Shown here one piece after another: positions 48,443 to 56,831 of a stretch of 64,000 nt of DNA. Every line of letters begins with the position of its first letter. The first letter of the stretch is position 1. Origin of the DNA: JAGHKQ01 sp041920565 (GTDB lineage Bacteria; Bacillota; Bacilli; Bacillales; Bacillaceae_G); NCBI GenBank assembly GCA_041920565.1, contig JBHGXS010000043.1, forward strand, positions 1-64,000, given 5' to 3'. The notes beneath the pieces were generated by a model, which did no database searches, was not told where the DNA came from, and worked only from the letters and a program-made list of their open reading frames with translations. Made by a program: the position numbers and the translations under genes.

Positions 48443-49840
48443 ATGGCGAAAAAAATGCCGGAGATCGGCGATTATAAATATGGTTTTAGAGATAAAGACG
48501 TATCGATTTTCCGTTCCAAGCGCGGGTTGACGAAAGAGATTGTGGAGGAAATTTCTCGCATGAAGGGCGAGCCTGAGTGGATGCTTGAGTTCCGTTTAAA
48601 ATCATTGGAGCACTTCTACAACATGGCTATGCCGCAATGGGGCGGAGATTTATCCGAATTAAACTTCGACGAAATCACATATTATGTTAAGCCTTCTGAG
48701 AAGTCTGAGAGATCTTGGGATGAAGTACCTGAAGAAATCAAGGCTACTTTTGACAAACTTGGTATTCCAGAAGCGGAACAGAAGTATTTAGCGGGTGTAT
48801 CTGCACAGTACGAATCTGAGGTAGTATACCACAACATGAAAGAGGACCTTGAAAAATTAGGGATCGTCTTCAAGGACACTGACAGTGCATTAAAGGAAAA
48901 CGAAGATATTTTCCGCGAGTACTTCGGAAAAGTGGTTCCTCCGACTGACAACAAATTCGCAGCGTTAAACTCTGCGGTTTGGTCCGGCGGTTCTTTCATC
49001 TACGTTCCAAAAGGTGTAAAAGTGGATACGCCGCTGCAAGCGTACTTCCGCATCAACTCTGAAAACATGGGACAATTCGAGCGTACGCTTATCATCGTAG
49101 ATGAAGGCGCACACGTTCACTACGTAGAAGGATGTACAGCTCCTGTTTATACGACAAACTCTCTTCACAGTGCGGTAGTAGAAATCATCATCAAAAAAGA
49201 TGCATACTGCCGTTATACAACAATTCAAAACTGGGCAAACAACGTATTCAACCTGGTTACAAAGCGTGCGGTATGTGAAGAGAACGCAACAATGGAATGG
49301 ATCGACGGCAACATCGGTTCCAAGCTGACAATGAAATACCCTGCGGTTATCCTAAAAGGAGAAGGTGCACGCGGTTTAACATTATCTATCGCAATTGCCG
49401 GAAAAGGACAGCACCAAGATGCAGGTGCGAAGATGATTCACTTGGCGCCAAACACATCTTCTACCATCGTATCGAAGTCCATTTCCAAGCACGGCGGTAA
49501 AGTAACATATCGCGGTATCGTACACTTCGGACGTAAAGCGGCAGGCTCCCGCTCCAACATCGAGTGCGATACGCTGATCATGGATAACCAATCTACTTCT
49601 GATACAATTCCATACAACGAAATTCTAAATGATAACATCTCATTAGAACACGAAGCGAAAGTATCAAAAGTATCCGAAGAGCAATTATTCTACCTGATGA
49701 GCCGCGGGATTTCCGAGCAAGAAGCGACAGAAATGATCGTAATGGGCTTCATCGAGCCGTTTACGCGCGAGCTTCCGATGGAATATGCGGTAGAAATGAA
49801 CCGTCTGATCAAATTCGAGATGGAAGGTTCTATCGGTTAA
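48443..49840 (+). CDS. sufB: Fe-S cluster assembly protein SufB
   Basis: A 465-residue scaffold subunit. Landmarks are GLTKEIVEEISRMKGEPEWM, the beta-helix region (YVEGCTAPVYTTNSLHSAVV with its conserved Cys) and the C-terminal SRGISEQEATEMIVMGFIEP. SufB receives sulphur and, with SufC and SufD, assembles the nascent cluster. The gene follows sufU by 39 bp with GGAGGG and ends the operon. Confidence 0.97.
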   Translation: MAKKMPEIGDYKYGFRDKDVSIFRSKRGLTKEIVEEISRMKGEPEWMLEFRLKSLEHFYNMAMPQWGGDLSELNFDEITYYVKPSEKSERSWDEVPEEIKATFDKLGIPEAEQKYLAGVSAQYESEVVYHNMKEDLEKLGIVFKDTDSALKENEDIFREYFGKVVPPTDNKFAALNSAVWSGGSFIYVPKGVKVDTPLQAYFRINSENMGQFERTLIIVDEGAHVHYVEGCTAPVYTTNSLHSAVVEIIIKKDAYCRYTTIQNWANNVFNLVTKRAVCEENATMEWIDGNIGSKLTMKYPAVILKGEGARGLTLSIAIAGKGQHQDAGAKMIHLAPNTSSTIVSKSISKHGGKVTYRGIVHFGRKAAGSRSNIECDTLIMDNQSTSDTIPYNEILNDNISLEHEAKVSKVSEEQLFYLMSRGISEQEATEMIVMGFIEPFTRELPMEYAVEMNRLIKFEMEGSIG

Positions 49841-49844
49841 TTAG

Positions 49845-49980
49845 AAAAGCTTTTTCATCCCGTTTAGCTCTTTCCTCAAAACACCCCGCGCACAAAACGC
49901 GCGGTGCGGCGCAGCCTATTCAAGGAAGCGCTCCTTGTGTTCTTTCCCGCCAAAGCTGCTTTTTGGCTTTGGGCGGGAAG
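49845..49980 (-). repeat. dispersed structured repeat, copy B (possible ncRNA)
   Basis: Read on the minus strand it runs CCCGCCCAAAGCC, ACACAAGGA-N5-TCCTTGAATAGGC, GCGCCGCACCGCGCGTTTTG, TGCGCGGGGTGTT, aligning closely with 34875-34985. Stems CGCGCG/TGCGCG and CAAGGA/TCCTTG are kept in both copies. Orientation is opposite to copy A and to sufB. Confidence 0.55.
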
Positions 49981-50036
49981 GTTATGTTGTGGTTGAGAGC
50001 TGGATGAAAAGGGTGGACATCCTGCAATTTTTTAGG

Positions 50037-50071
50037 AAGGGGTCAGCCTCATAAGAAGCTGGCCCTTTTTC
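50037..50071 (+). terminator. rho-independent terminator
   Basis: AAGGGGTCAGC / GCTGGCCCTT hairpin with a T run, about 200 bp past sufB. Confidence 0.75.
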
Positions 50072-50383
50072 CTGTTTTTTGATAATGAATTTAAGTATGA
50101 TAACATAATGTAAAATAATAACTGTTTTCCAAGCATTGTTGTTATCAGATCGTGTCATATATGCTCATTATCTTGATGAATGAGCAAATGGGTTTAATTA
50201 TGTATAAAATTGGTTTCATTCCTGATGGATTTGGATGAATAATTCCAAATTTCTATCGAGCCGACACATGGACAGGAAAAACAACAACAGCCAAAATAAT
50301 AGTCCTGCTGAAACAGGATTCTGATTTTGCAAAGCGTATATAGTGATATACGAAAAGGATAGGACAAACCTGATACGAAGGGA

Positions 50384-51814
50384 GTGTTTTGTCTGAAAGG
50401 GGAACAAGAAACCGTTACGATTCATTTGTATCATACAAACGATTTACACAGTCACTTTGAGAATTGGGCTCCCATCTCGCAGTATATGCAAGAGGAAAAA
50501 GCACGTCATAAAGCAAATGGAGAAGAGGTTTTTGTATTGGATATCGGTGACCATGTGGACCGATTTCATATTATTTCTGAAGCAACGGCTGGAAAAGGAA
50601 ATGTTTTGCTTTTAAATGAGGCGGGTTATGATCTTGTAACGATTGGTAATAATGAAGGCATTACGCTGGCAAAAGATGAACTGGAAAGTCTGTATGACAG
50701 CGCTCAGTTTCAAATTCTTGTTGCCAACTTATTTGAGCCTGACGGAAGCCGTCCATCTTGGGCAAAGCCATATGAACTGCGGCAGCTGGCTAATGGCTTG
50801 ACCATCGCTTTTATTGGTCTGACCGTACAATACGAAATTTTTTACAATCAGCTGGGCTGGCGTATTGACGACCCGTTTCTAATACTCGAAAGCGTATTAG
50901 AGGAAGTGCGGGAAAAAGCGGACATCGTTATTCTTTTATCTCACCTCGGCCGGAATGCTGATGAAGATATTGCCAACCAGTTTGAGGGTATCGACGTCAT
51001 CTTGGGCGCACATACTCACCACTTTTTTGAAACGGGTATGTTTGTAAAAGATACGCTGCTTTGCTGTACGGGGAAATGGGGACAGCATATCGGACACGTG
51101 AAATTAACTGTAGATCCAAAGACAAAGCGTGTGCTGTCCAAACATGCTTCTACGCTTGCCACAAAGAAATTGAGCGGATATATGAATGAACATGGAACGT
51201 TAAAATCATTGCAGCATCAAAGCGAACAAATGATGAAAGAACCTATTGTCGAGCTGAAAGAAGATTTGCCGATTGAGTGGTTTGAGGAGACACTGTTTGC
51301 GAAGCTGCTGGCTTCTTCGTTAAGAGAATGGTGCCAGGCAGAAATCGGAATGGTCAATGCCGGAGCGCTGCTTGGCCCGCTTAGGAAGGGACCGGTCACA
51401 AAAGGGGATATTCACCGCATTTGTCCGCATCCCATTAATCCTTGCCGCTTGCTTGTAAAAGGAAAAGTGTTGCGCGAAGTCATTATAAAAGCGCGCAAAT
51501 GGGAAATGGAGCATATAGAACTGAAGGGCTTCGGTTTTCGCGGAAAAGTGGTGGGAAAAATGATTTTTGACGGGGTAGAAGTCATACCCGACACGATTCC
51601 CGGGAATAAGAAGCTGTTAGAAGAAGTATATGTCAACGGGGAGCCGTTAGATTTAGAACGGCAGTATGTGCTTGGCACAATCGATATGTTTACATTCGGT
51701 TATTTGTATCCGGAGCTGGCTGTCATCGAGCCGAAGCAATATTTTTTACCAGAGCTTCTGCGCGATGTATTAAAGCATAAGCTTATTGAATGGAGTACTT
51801 CTGTAAAATCGTAA
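50384..51814 (+). CDS. yunD: 5'-nucleotidase-family metallophosphoesterase YunD
   Basis: A 476-residue cytosolic-looking enzyme (no signal peptide). The metallophosphoesterase motifs are HTNDLHSHFENW, VLDIGDHVDRFHI, VTIGNNEGI (the G-N-x-E motif), LLSHLGRNADEDI and VILGAHTHHFF. The C-terminal domain includes MVNAGALLGPLRKGPVTKGD, the substrate-binding part of 5'-nucleotidases and 2',3'-cyclic phosphodiesterases. The exact substrate is unknown. Start is uncertain: the GTG is directly against its GAAGGGAG site, and a later codon may be used. Confidence 0.88.
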   Translation: MFCLKGEQETVTIHLYHTNDLHSHFENWAPISQYMQEEKARHKANGEEVFVLDIGDHVDRFHIISEATAGKGNVLLLNEAGYDLVTIGNNEGITLAKDELESLYDSAQFQILVANLFEPDGSRPSWAKPYELRQLANGLTIAFIGLTVQYEIFYNQLGWRIDDPFLILESVLEEVREKADIVILLSHLGRNADEDIANQFEGIDVILGAHTHHFFETGMFVKDTLLCCTGKWGQHIGHVKLTVDPKTKRVLSKHASTLATKKLSGYMNEHGTLKSLQHQSEQMMKEPIVELKEDLPIEWFEETLFAKLLASSLREWCQAEIGMVNAGALLGPLRKGPVTKGDIHRICPHPINPCRLLVKGKVLREVIIKARKWEMEHIELKGFGFRGKVVGKMIFDGVEVIPDTIPGNKKLLEEVYVNGEPLDLERQYVLGTIDMFTFGYLYPELAVIEPKQYFLPELLRDVLKHKLIEWSTSVKS

Positions 51815-51865
51815 CACATCTTTCCATTCTCTTCATACAGTATGAGGGAGAGGAGCGTGAAAGAT

Positions 51866-52168
51866 ATGGTGACATTAGAGCCCATTATGATAGACAATCA
51901 TCAATTTACGGCGGTGAGCGTGAAACTCCCGAAAACAAATCTTCTTGCGGTTATGAGCGAGAAAGGATACATTATGTGCGGTGCGTTAGATGTCGGCTTA
52001 TTGAATGAAAAGCTGCGCGATCGTGGCATTATTGCTGGAAGAGCAGTCGGCGTCCGCACGATTGAACAGCTTTTGGAAGCTCCGTTAGAGTCCGTGACAT
52101 ACGAAGCAGAGAAGCTTGGCATTACGGCGGGCACGATTGGCAAACATGCTTTATTAAAAATGATATAA
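51866..52168 (+). CDS. yunC: YunC-family protein (DUF1805)
   Basis: A 100-residue protein whose core (FTAVSVKLPKTNLLAVMSEK, GYIMCGALDVGLLNEKLRDR, RAVGVRTIEQLLEAPLESVT) matches the small alpha/beta YunC/DUF1805 family. The conserved Cys in IMCGALD might be functional, but activity is unknown. The ATG beginning MVTLEPIMID is preferred because GAGAGGAG lies 10 nt upstream; a GTG 9 bp earlier is possible. It lies between yunD and yunB as in B. subtilis. Confidence 0.82.
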   Translation: MVTLEPIMIDNHQFTAVSVKLPKTNLLAVMSEKGYIMCGALDVGLLNEKLRDRGIIAGRAVGVRTIEQLLEAPLESVTYEAEKLGITAGTIGKHALLKMI

Positions 52169-52183
52169 ACTTATCCTTTTGTT

Positions 52184-52225
52184 CCTTCTTCTCGCATACA
52201 CATGAATGAGAAGGAGGGATTTTTT
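52184..52225 (+). promoter_or_regulatory. hairpin that includes the yunB ribosome site
   Basis: CCTTCTTCTC pairs with GAGAAGGAGG, followed by a run of six T directly before the yunB ATG. It may end yunC transcription and, when read through, also sequester the yunB Shine-Dalgarno. Confidence 0.5.
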
Positions 52226-53005
52226 ATGAGCATGTTTCGCACCAGGAGAGTAAGAAGAGGTCCGCGGCCTTTTCGTCATGTAGTGCTCCTTTCCCTGTTT
52301 ATTTTTCTTTTGATGACCATTCAAGGATTATGGCTTGTGAATAGAAGCATTGAGCCGACATTGATGACCTATGCAGAGACACAAACGAAGCGGCTGGCTA
52401 CGGTAATCATTACAAAGGCAGTCAATGATAAAATTGCAGAAGGATTTAACACAGATAAGCTTATAACGGTGAAAACGGATAGTCAGGGAAAAGTCTCGAC
52501 GATAGATTTTAATGCAGAAGTCGTAAACGCTATTTCAACTTCCACGACTTCTCACGTGGAAACATATTTACATATGGCAGAGAAGGGAAAAGCAAAGGAA
52601 CTTGGGGTGTATGGAGATCCAAAGCTGAATCTGGCAAAAAATATAGATACGGAAGGTATTTTATTTGCGGTTCCGCTCGGGCAAGTGACGAAAAACGCCT
52701 TGCTTGGAAACTTGGGTCCGAAAATTCCTGTTACTTTTACGACAATTGGAGATGTAAAGACAAACGTGAAGCATAAAGTGGAACAGTACGGGATCAACAA
52801 TGCCTTGGTAGGAATTTATGTTGAAGTAGAAGTAACGCTGCAAGTTATTATTCCGTTTGAAACCGAAGAAACAACGGTAAAAGCAAATATTCCTATTGCA
52901 ACGACACTCGTTCAAGGAGAGGTGCCAAGCTATTATAACGGCAGCGGTAATGGTGCTTCCCCTGCGCTTTTGGTGCCGAAGAAAGAAGAAGGGAAAAAGA
53001 AATGA
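52226..53005 (+). CDS. yunB: sporulation protein YunB
   Basis: A 259-residue protein with one N-terminal membrane helix (HVVLLSLFIFLLMTIQGLWL, residues about 18-37) after a basic segment (RTRRVRRGPRPFR). The external domain has RSIEPTLMTYAETQTKRLAT and PLGQVTKNALLGNLGPKIPV, both characteristic of YunB, which is needed for normal sporulation and made in the mother cell in B. subtilis. The ATG after AAGGAGGG is used. Mechanism is unknown. Confidence 0.9.
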   Translation: MSMFRTRRVRRGPRPFRHVVLLSLFIFLLMTIQGLWLVNRSIEPTLMTYAETQTKRLATVIITKAVNDKIAEGFNTDKLITVKTDSQGKVSTIDFNAEVVNAISTSTTSHVETYLHMAEKGKAKELGVYGDPKLNLAKNIDTEGILFAVPLGQVTKNALLGNLGPKIPVTFTTIGDVKTNVKHKVEQYGINNALVGIYVEVEVTLQVIIPFETEETTVKANIPIATTLVQGEVPSYYNGSGNGASPALLVPKKEEGKKK

Positions 53006-53038
53006 GGCTGACGAACTGTCAGCCTCTAGCGTTTTTTC
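53004..53038. terminator. bidirectional terminator
   Basis: GAGGCTGAC-N5-GTCAGCCTC stem plus T run between the convergent yunB and lytH genes; it overlaps the lytH stop. Confidence 0.85.
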
Positions 53039-54021
53039 ATCTTCAACAGCTCCTGCTGTTTCCACAATCGCAAGTGAATATACGGGTCGAAGGACCATTC
53101 GATGTAGCCGTTATCTTTATATAACCCGTAATGCAGGTGAGGAGGAAACTTGCCTGATGTTCCGGGAGGGCCGTAGCCCGAGCTTCCTACAAAGCCGATG
53201 ACCTTGCCCGGCTCTACAATTTGTCCAAGCTGGACATCTTTAGAAAAGCCGCCCAAATGCGCATAGTAATGATAGTTGTTATGCAGATCGCGAATGCCGA
53301 TGCGCCAGCCCCCGAGACGATTCCATCCCTTTGTTTCAATGATGCCATAGCACGTTGCACGTACAGGTACGCCGTAGCCTGCAAAAATATCTGTTCCTTC
53401 ATGCGAGCGCAATCCGCCAAAACTCCTGCGGGCGCCAAACGTGCTTCGATAGCTGTGATTGCTCGAAATAGGAACCGGAAACGCATTTCCTTCAATGTCC
53501 ATTCTTCCGTAATGCTCATACATTCTGGCAAACCCCATAATGAGCTCCACTGTTTTTGCTCTCTGATAATACTCCCACAGCATAATTTTAATATGCTCGC
53601 GGTCGCTGCCGTAATGACCGATGATGGTTGCCATTGTATAAAGCAAATCTCGATCATTATTTTGGTCTGCATATCCGTCGTTATCTCCGTCTAACCCGAT
53701 ACCGCCGAATAATCCGATTGTATATGGATTTTTATCATTTTGATCCGGATTCAGCGAACCGGCCCATACCTCCGGCTTAAAGTAAATGGAGATGATGCCC
53801 CCTGGCTTTTTCGGAATATCTCGTCGTACGCTTCGTATATTTCTTTCAAATTGATCTACTGCTGCAAAATAGTACCATGGAATTTTCGAAATGGTCTCCA
53901 TTTCTTTATATAAAGCCATGCGCTGCAAATATATTTTTTGTTTGTCTATTCCGCCGTATACAGGCTGCATCGGCAGGAGAACACTAATCAGTATGAGTGC
54001 AATGATCAGTTTTTTCCACAC
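53026..54021 (-). CDS. lytH: sporulation M23 peptidase LytH (YunA)
   Basis: A 331-residue exported zinc peptidase. An N-terminal signal or anchor (LIIALILISVLLPMQPVYG) is followed by an unusual helical domain and a C-terminal M23 (LytM-like) domain with zinc ligands in GLRSHEGTDIFAG (His and Asp) and FPPHLHYGLY (His-x-His). LytH of B. subtilis trims spore-cortex peptide side chains to single L-alanine. The GTG start has AAGGAG upstream. It is divergent from lipA as in B. subtilis. Confidence 0.9.
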   Translation of the reverse strand: MWKKLIIALILISVLLPMQPVYGGIDKQKIYLQRMALYKEMETISKIPWYYFAAVDQFERNIRSVRRDIPKKPGGIISIYFKPEVWAGSLNPDQNDKNPYTIGLFGGIGLDGDNDGYADQNNDRDLLYTMATIIGHYGSDREHIKIMLWEYYQRAKTVELIMGFARMYEHYGRMDIEGNAFPVPISSNHSYRSTFGARRSFGGLRSHEGTDIFAGYGVPVRATCYGIIETKGWNRLGGWRIGIRDLHNNYHYYAHLGGFSKDVQLGQIVEPGKVIGFVGSSGYGPPGTSGKFPPHLHYGLYKDNGYIEWSFDPYIHLRLWKQQELLKMKKR

Positions 54022-54232
54022 AGGAGCTATCTCCTTTCAAAAGAATTCCTATGTATTAGTGTGGTATACACACGATAATTCATAAGAGAAAATTTATGGG
54101 AAAGAAGCTTCCTATAATTAACAAAAAAGTGTATTTGAGCATTTTGCTTTGTTTCTATAAAATAAATATGGTAAAGTTACAGTAAAATGCGAACAGGCGA
54201 CAATATTCTACTTATTTCGTACGGAGTGATAA

Positions 54233-55132
54233 ATGATGACAAAACCGACAGAACATATGCGCAAGCCGGAATGGTTAAAAATTAAATTGAATACAAACGA
54301 AAGCTACACCGGTTTGAAAAAAATGATGCGCTCGAAGCAGCTTCATACAGTATGTGAAGAAGCAAAATGTCCAAACATCCACGAGTGCTGGGCGGTGCGC
54401 CGAACAGCCACATTCATGATTTTAGGTAATATTTGTACACGTGCGTGCCGCTTCTGTGCAGTAAAAACAGGTTTGCCGACGGAGCTTGATTTGCAAGAAC
54501 CGGAACGCGTGGCGGATTCCGTGTATCAAATGAACTTGAAGCACGTTGTTGTAACTGCAGTCGCACGTGATGATTTAAAAGACGGAGGAGCAGCTGTATT
54601 TGCTGAGACGGTTCGTGCCATCCGCCGCAAAAATCCGTTTACTTCCATTGAAGTATTGCCATCTGATATGGGCGGAGTATATGAAAACTTGAAGACGTTA
54701 ATGGATGCACGTCCGGACATTTTAAACCACAATATTGAAACCGTACGCCGTTTATCTGACCGCGTTCGTGCAAGAGCGAAGTACGAACGTTCTCTGGAAT
54801 TTTTACGCCGTGCGAAAGAAATGCAGCCGGATATCCCAACAAAGTCCAGCATCATGATTGGATTAGGGGAAACAAAAGAAGAGATCATCGAAGCAATGGA
54901 TGATTTGCGTGCCAATAACGTAGACATTTTGACAATCGGCCAATATTTGCAGCCGACGAAAAAGCACTTGCCGGTAATTAAATATTGGACGCCTGCAGAG
55001 TTTGCGGAACTAAAAGAAATTGCATTATCTAAAGGATTCAGTCACTGTGAAGCAGGTCCGCTTGTTCGTTCTTCCTACCATGCGGATGAGCAAGTGCAAT
55101 CTGCGAAAGAGAATAGTGCGCAAGCGCAATAA
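54233..55132 (+). CDS. lipA: lipoyl synthase LipA
   Basis: A 299-residue radical-SAM enzyme that inserts two sulphurs into octanoyl chains on GcvH and other lipoyl domains. The radical-SAM Cys triad is Cys68-x3-Cys72-x2-Cys75 (CTRACRFC). The auxiliary cluster Cys are 41, 46 and 52 (CEEAKCPNIHEC). The last cluster ligand, Ser, lies in GPLVRSSYHAD. Two adjacent ATG codons are equally placed behind GGAGTG; the protein may start one residue later. Needs Fe-S supply from the suf operon. Confidence 0.96.
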   Translation: MMTKPTEHMRKPEWLKIKLNTNESYTGLKKMMRSKQLHTVCEEAKCPNIHECWAVRRTATFMILGNICTRACRFCAVKTGLPTELDLQEPERVADSVYQMNLKHVVVTAVARDDLKDGGAAVFAETVRAIRRKNPFTSIEVLPSDMGGVYENLKTLMDARPDILNHNIETVRRLSDRVRARAKYERSLEFLRRAKEMQPDIPTKSSIMIGLGETKEEIIEAMDDLRANNVDILTIGQYLQPTKKHLPVIKYWTPAEFAELKEIALSKGFSHCEAGPLVRSSYHADEQVQSAKENSAQAQ

Positions 55133-55137
55133 TAAAA

Positions 55138-55163
55138 AGCAGCTGAAATCAGCTGCTTTTTTT
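55138..55163 (+). terminator. terminator of lipA
   Basis: AAGCAGCT-N6-AGCTGCTT hairpin followed by T residues. Confidence 0.88.
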
Positions 55164-55188
55164 CATGACCAGTTTTCACAAACTGAGG

Positions 55189-55312
55189 ATTTGGCCGATA
55201 GAATTGTAAATTTGGCCCATTTCATCATGGATTTGGTCGATATAATTGGAATTTTGCTGATATCATTTTCAGTTTGCTCAAATTCATGGCAAATTTTATT
55301 TAATAGGAAAAT
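55189..55312. repeat. degenerate array, about 20-bp period (ATTTGG word)
   Basis: Units such as ATTTGGCCGATAGAATTGTA, AATTTGGCCCATTTCATCAT, ATTTGGTCGATATAATTGGA, ATTTTGCTGATATCATTTTC and AGTTTGCTCAAATTCATGG follow one another at 19-22 bp. It lies between the convergent lipA and yutC genes. Confidence 0.6.
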
Positions 55313-55318
55313 ACTGGC

Positions 55319-55951
55319 CTATTTCGTCATCATATTTTGCATAGAGTCATTCGGCTGGTTATTCAAATGCGGATTTTTGCTCATTTCGCGAATGAACATA
55401 TCAATAGTTTGGCCATATTCTTTCCCGTTAAGCTTACCGGACTTCAGACCTTCCATTTGGGAAATCAACTTTGGTTCATTGGATACATACACATGGAAAT
55501 AGCGGGGCACCACGGAAAGCGCCGTTTTATATACTTGATCTGCAACCAATTTTGGATCGGTCGTATTGGCGCGATACACCACAAATACCTCATCATCTGT
55601 AACCAAGCTTGCCGCATCGGTTACATCTGGAAGCTTTACGGATAAATCACTGATGATTTCCGCTATCGTTTCACGGTTCATTGTTGAAAATTCGTCCGTA
55701 TCTCCCATATTTTGTCCAGGTTCTTTTTGTTTGCGGGAATATCCCAGCTTTGTAATGGAATCCGCTTGGCGATTGCCGACTTTCTGCTGCATATATACGT
55801 TCTTTTTGTTGGAAAGAAGCACGCGGCTTCCTTCTTTTTGCTGCAGGGATTCTCTCTTCCTCATTTCTGCCGTGCCATTTGCATCATACTGCTGGCAAGC
55901 GGGAAGGAGAAACATGCCGGCTGCAAGGAGAGTCATGCTTATTTTTTTCAC
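55319..55951 (-). CDS. yutC: YhcN/YlaJ-family sporulation lipoprotein YutC
   Basis: A 210-residue lipoprotein with lipobox FLLPAC (Cys19). The C-terminal half (IAEIISDLSVKLPDVTDAAS, LVTDDEVFVVYRANTTDPKL, VVPRYFHVYVSNEPKLISQM) is the YhcN/YlaJ domain of spore membrane lipoproteins. The middle is low-complexity and basic. The GTG start follows GGAGGTG. Expression in sporulation is expected from the family; the role is unclear. Confidence 0.87.
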   Translation of the reverse strand: MKKISMTLLAAGMFLLPACQQYDANGTAEMRKRESLQQKEGSRVLLSNKKNVYMQQKVGNRQADSITKLGYSRKQKEPGQNMGDTDEFSTMNRETIAEIISDLSVKLPDVTDAASLVTDDEVFVVYRANTTDPKLVADQVYKTALSVVPRYFHVYVSNEPKLISQMEGLKSGKLNGKEYGQTIDMFIREMSKNPHLNNQPNDSMQNMMTK

Positions 55952-56191
55952 TGTATTACACCTCCAATATTTTTATGGTATGCTAACGATTCAACTGAAA
56001 GGAAGAACGCCCATACTGATGGGAGTTTTACCTTATTATTCGCCGTTTTTTACTTTTACAAGATAGAAATTGTTGGTTCTTTTTCTTTATGGTAGGATTA
56101 GAAGGAAAAGAATTTTTTATGAACCATAAAGTATATGTATAGAGAAAGTGGAAAAGATGAGGCTGAATAAACCTAGAGGAGAGAACCGCAG

Positions 56192-56467
56192 ATGATTTGC
56201 ATTAATAATACATGTTACGAGCTCATCGAGGAAAATCGAGATGGGTTTAATGAAGAAGCATTTAAAGAGCGTTATGCCGATATCTTAAATAAATACGATT
56301 ATATTGTGGGAGATTGGGGATATAACCAGTTGCGATTGCGGGGCTTTTTCGATGACCATAATCAACGCGCCTCCTACGACACGAAAATCAGTACATTATC
56401 CGAGTACTTGTACGAGTTCTGCAACTTCGGATGTGCGTATTTTGTGCTGAAAAAGGTGAAAAAATAA
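56192..56467 (+). CDS. yutD: YutD-family protein (DUF1027)
   Basis: A 91-residue protein with CYELIEENRDGFNEEAFKER, then YADILNKYDYIVGDWGYNQL and RLRGFFDDHNQRASYDTKIS, ending CNFGCAYFVLKKVKK. This pattern is diagnostic of the small, conserved YutD/DUF1027 family of Firmicutes, whose function is unknown. Cysteines near both ends could bind metal. GGAGAGAACC precedes the ATG. Confidence 0.88.
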   Translation: MICINNTCYELIEENRDGFNEEAFKERYADILNKYDYIVGDWGYNQLRLRGFFDDHNQRASYDTKISTLSEYLYEFCNFGCAYFVLKKVKK

Positions 56468-56497
56468 AGCGTGCCAATAAGCACGCTTTATTTTTTA
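56464..56497. terminator. terminator of yutD
   Basis: ATAAAGCGTGC-N6-GCACGCTTTAT stem followed by T residues. Confidence 0.88.
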
Positions 56498-56549
56498 GGT
56501 TGTTTGTCATTTGGTGCAATTCATTACAAATTCGCCAAAACAGCCTTTT

Positions 56550-56816
56550 TTATAACGTTTCATACAAGAAAGAACGCAATTCTTCCGCCGTTTTTTCATC
56601 GATGCCGTATGCGTATTCTAAGTAACCCGGTTCATCTAAATCATCTTGACCGATAATGGCAAATTTGTTGCGCTGAATATCAAGCACCAATGCTTTGCCG
56701 TAATGACGGTCTGAATAGATGATTGCCAAGTCGTGACGGTCATTTTCTCCCATGAAACTGACAAACCTCGTTTTTGTTGTTACTGTATCATCGTAAAGAA
56801 AAAAGCGATCTGACAT
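56550..56816 (-). CDS. DUF3055-family cytosolic protein
   Basis: An 88-residue soluble protein: FFLYDDTVTTKTRFVSFMGE, RHDLAIIYSDRHYGKALVLD, then FAIIGQDDLDEPGYLEYAYG. It matches the DUF3055 (SAV0927-like) family found across Bacillus and Staphylococcus, with no known activity. AGGGGGCAAGGGG is upstream. It follows glpX by 15 bp on the same strand, so it is probably co-transcribed with it. Confidence 0.78.
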   Translation of the reverse strand: MSDRFFLYDDTVTTKTRFVSFMGENDRHDLAIIYSDRHYGKALVLDIQRNKFAIIGQDDLDEPGYLEYAYGIDEKTAEELRSFLYETL

Positions 56817-56831
56817 ACCCCTTGCCCCCTT

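Larger units (their letters stand above)
49841..50383. other. intergenic region between sufB and yunD
   Basis: It contains the leftward structured repeat, a terminator hairpin, and then about 310 bp of AT-rich sequence that must hold the yunD promoter. A leftward open frame in that part (hydrophobic, no ribosome site) was not accepted as a gene. Confidence 0.5.

Noticed and set aside
50216..50434. Leftward 72-codon hydrophobic ORF before yunD
   Set aside because: No ribosome site at any start; it overlaps the yunD start and promoter region and the hydrophobicity follows from T-rich sequence.
55020..55502. Rightward 160-codon ORF over the lipA end
   Set aside because: It begins inside lipA in another frame and continues through the lipA terminator and repeat array.
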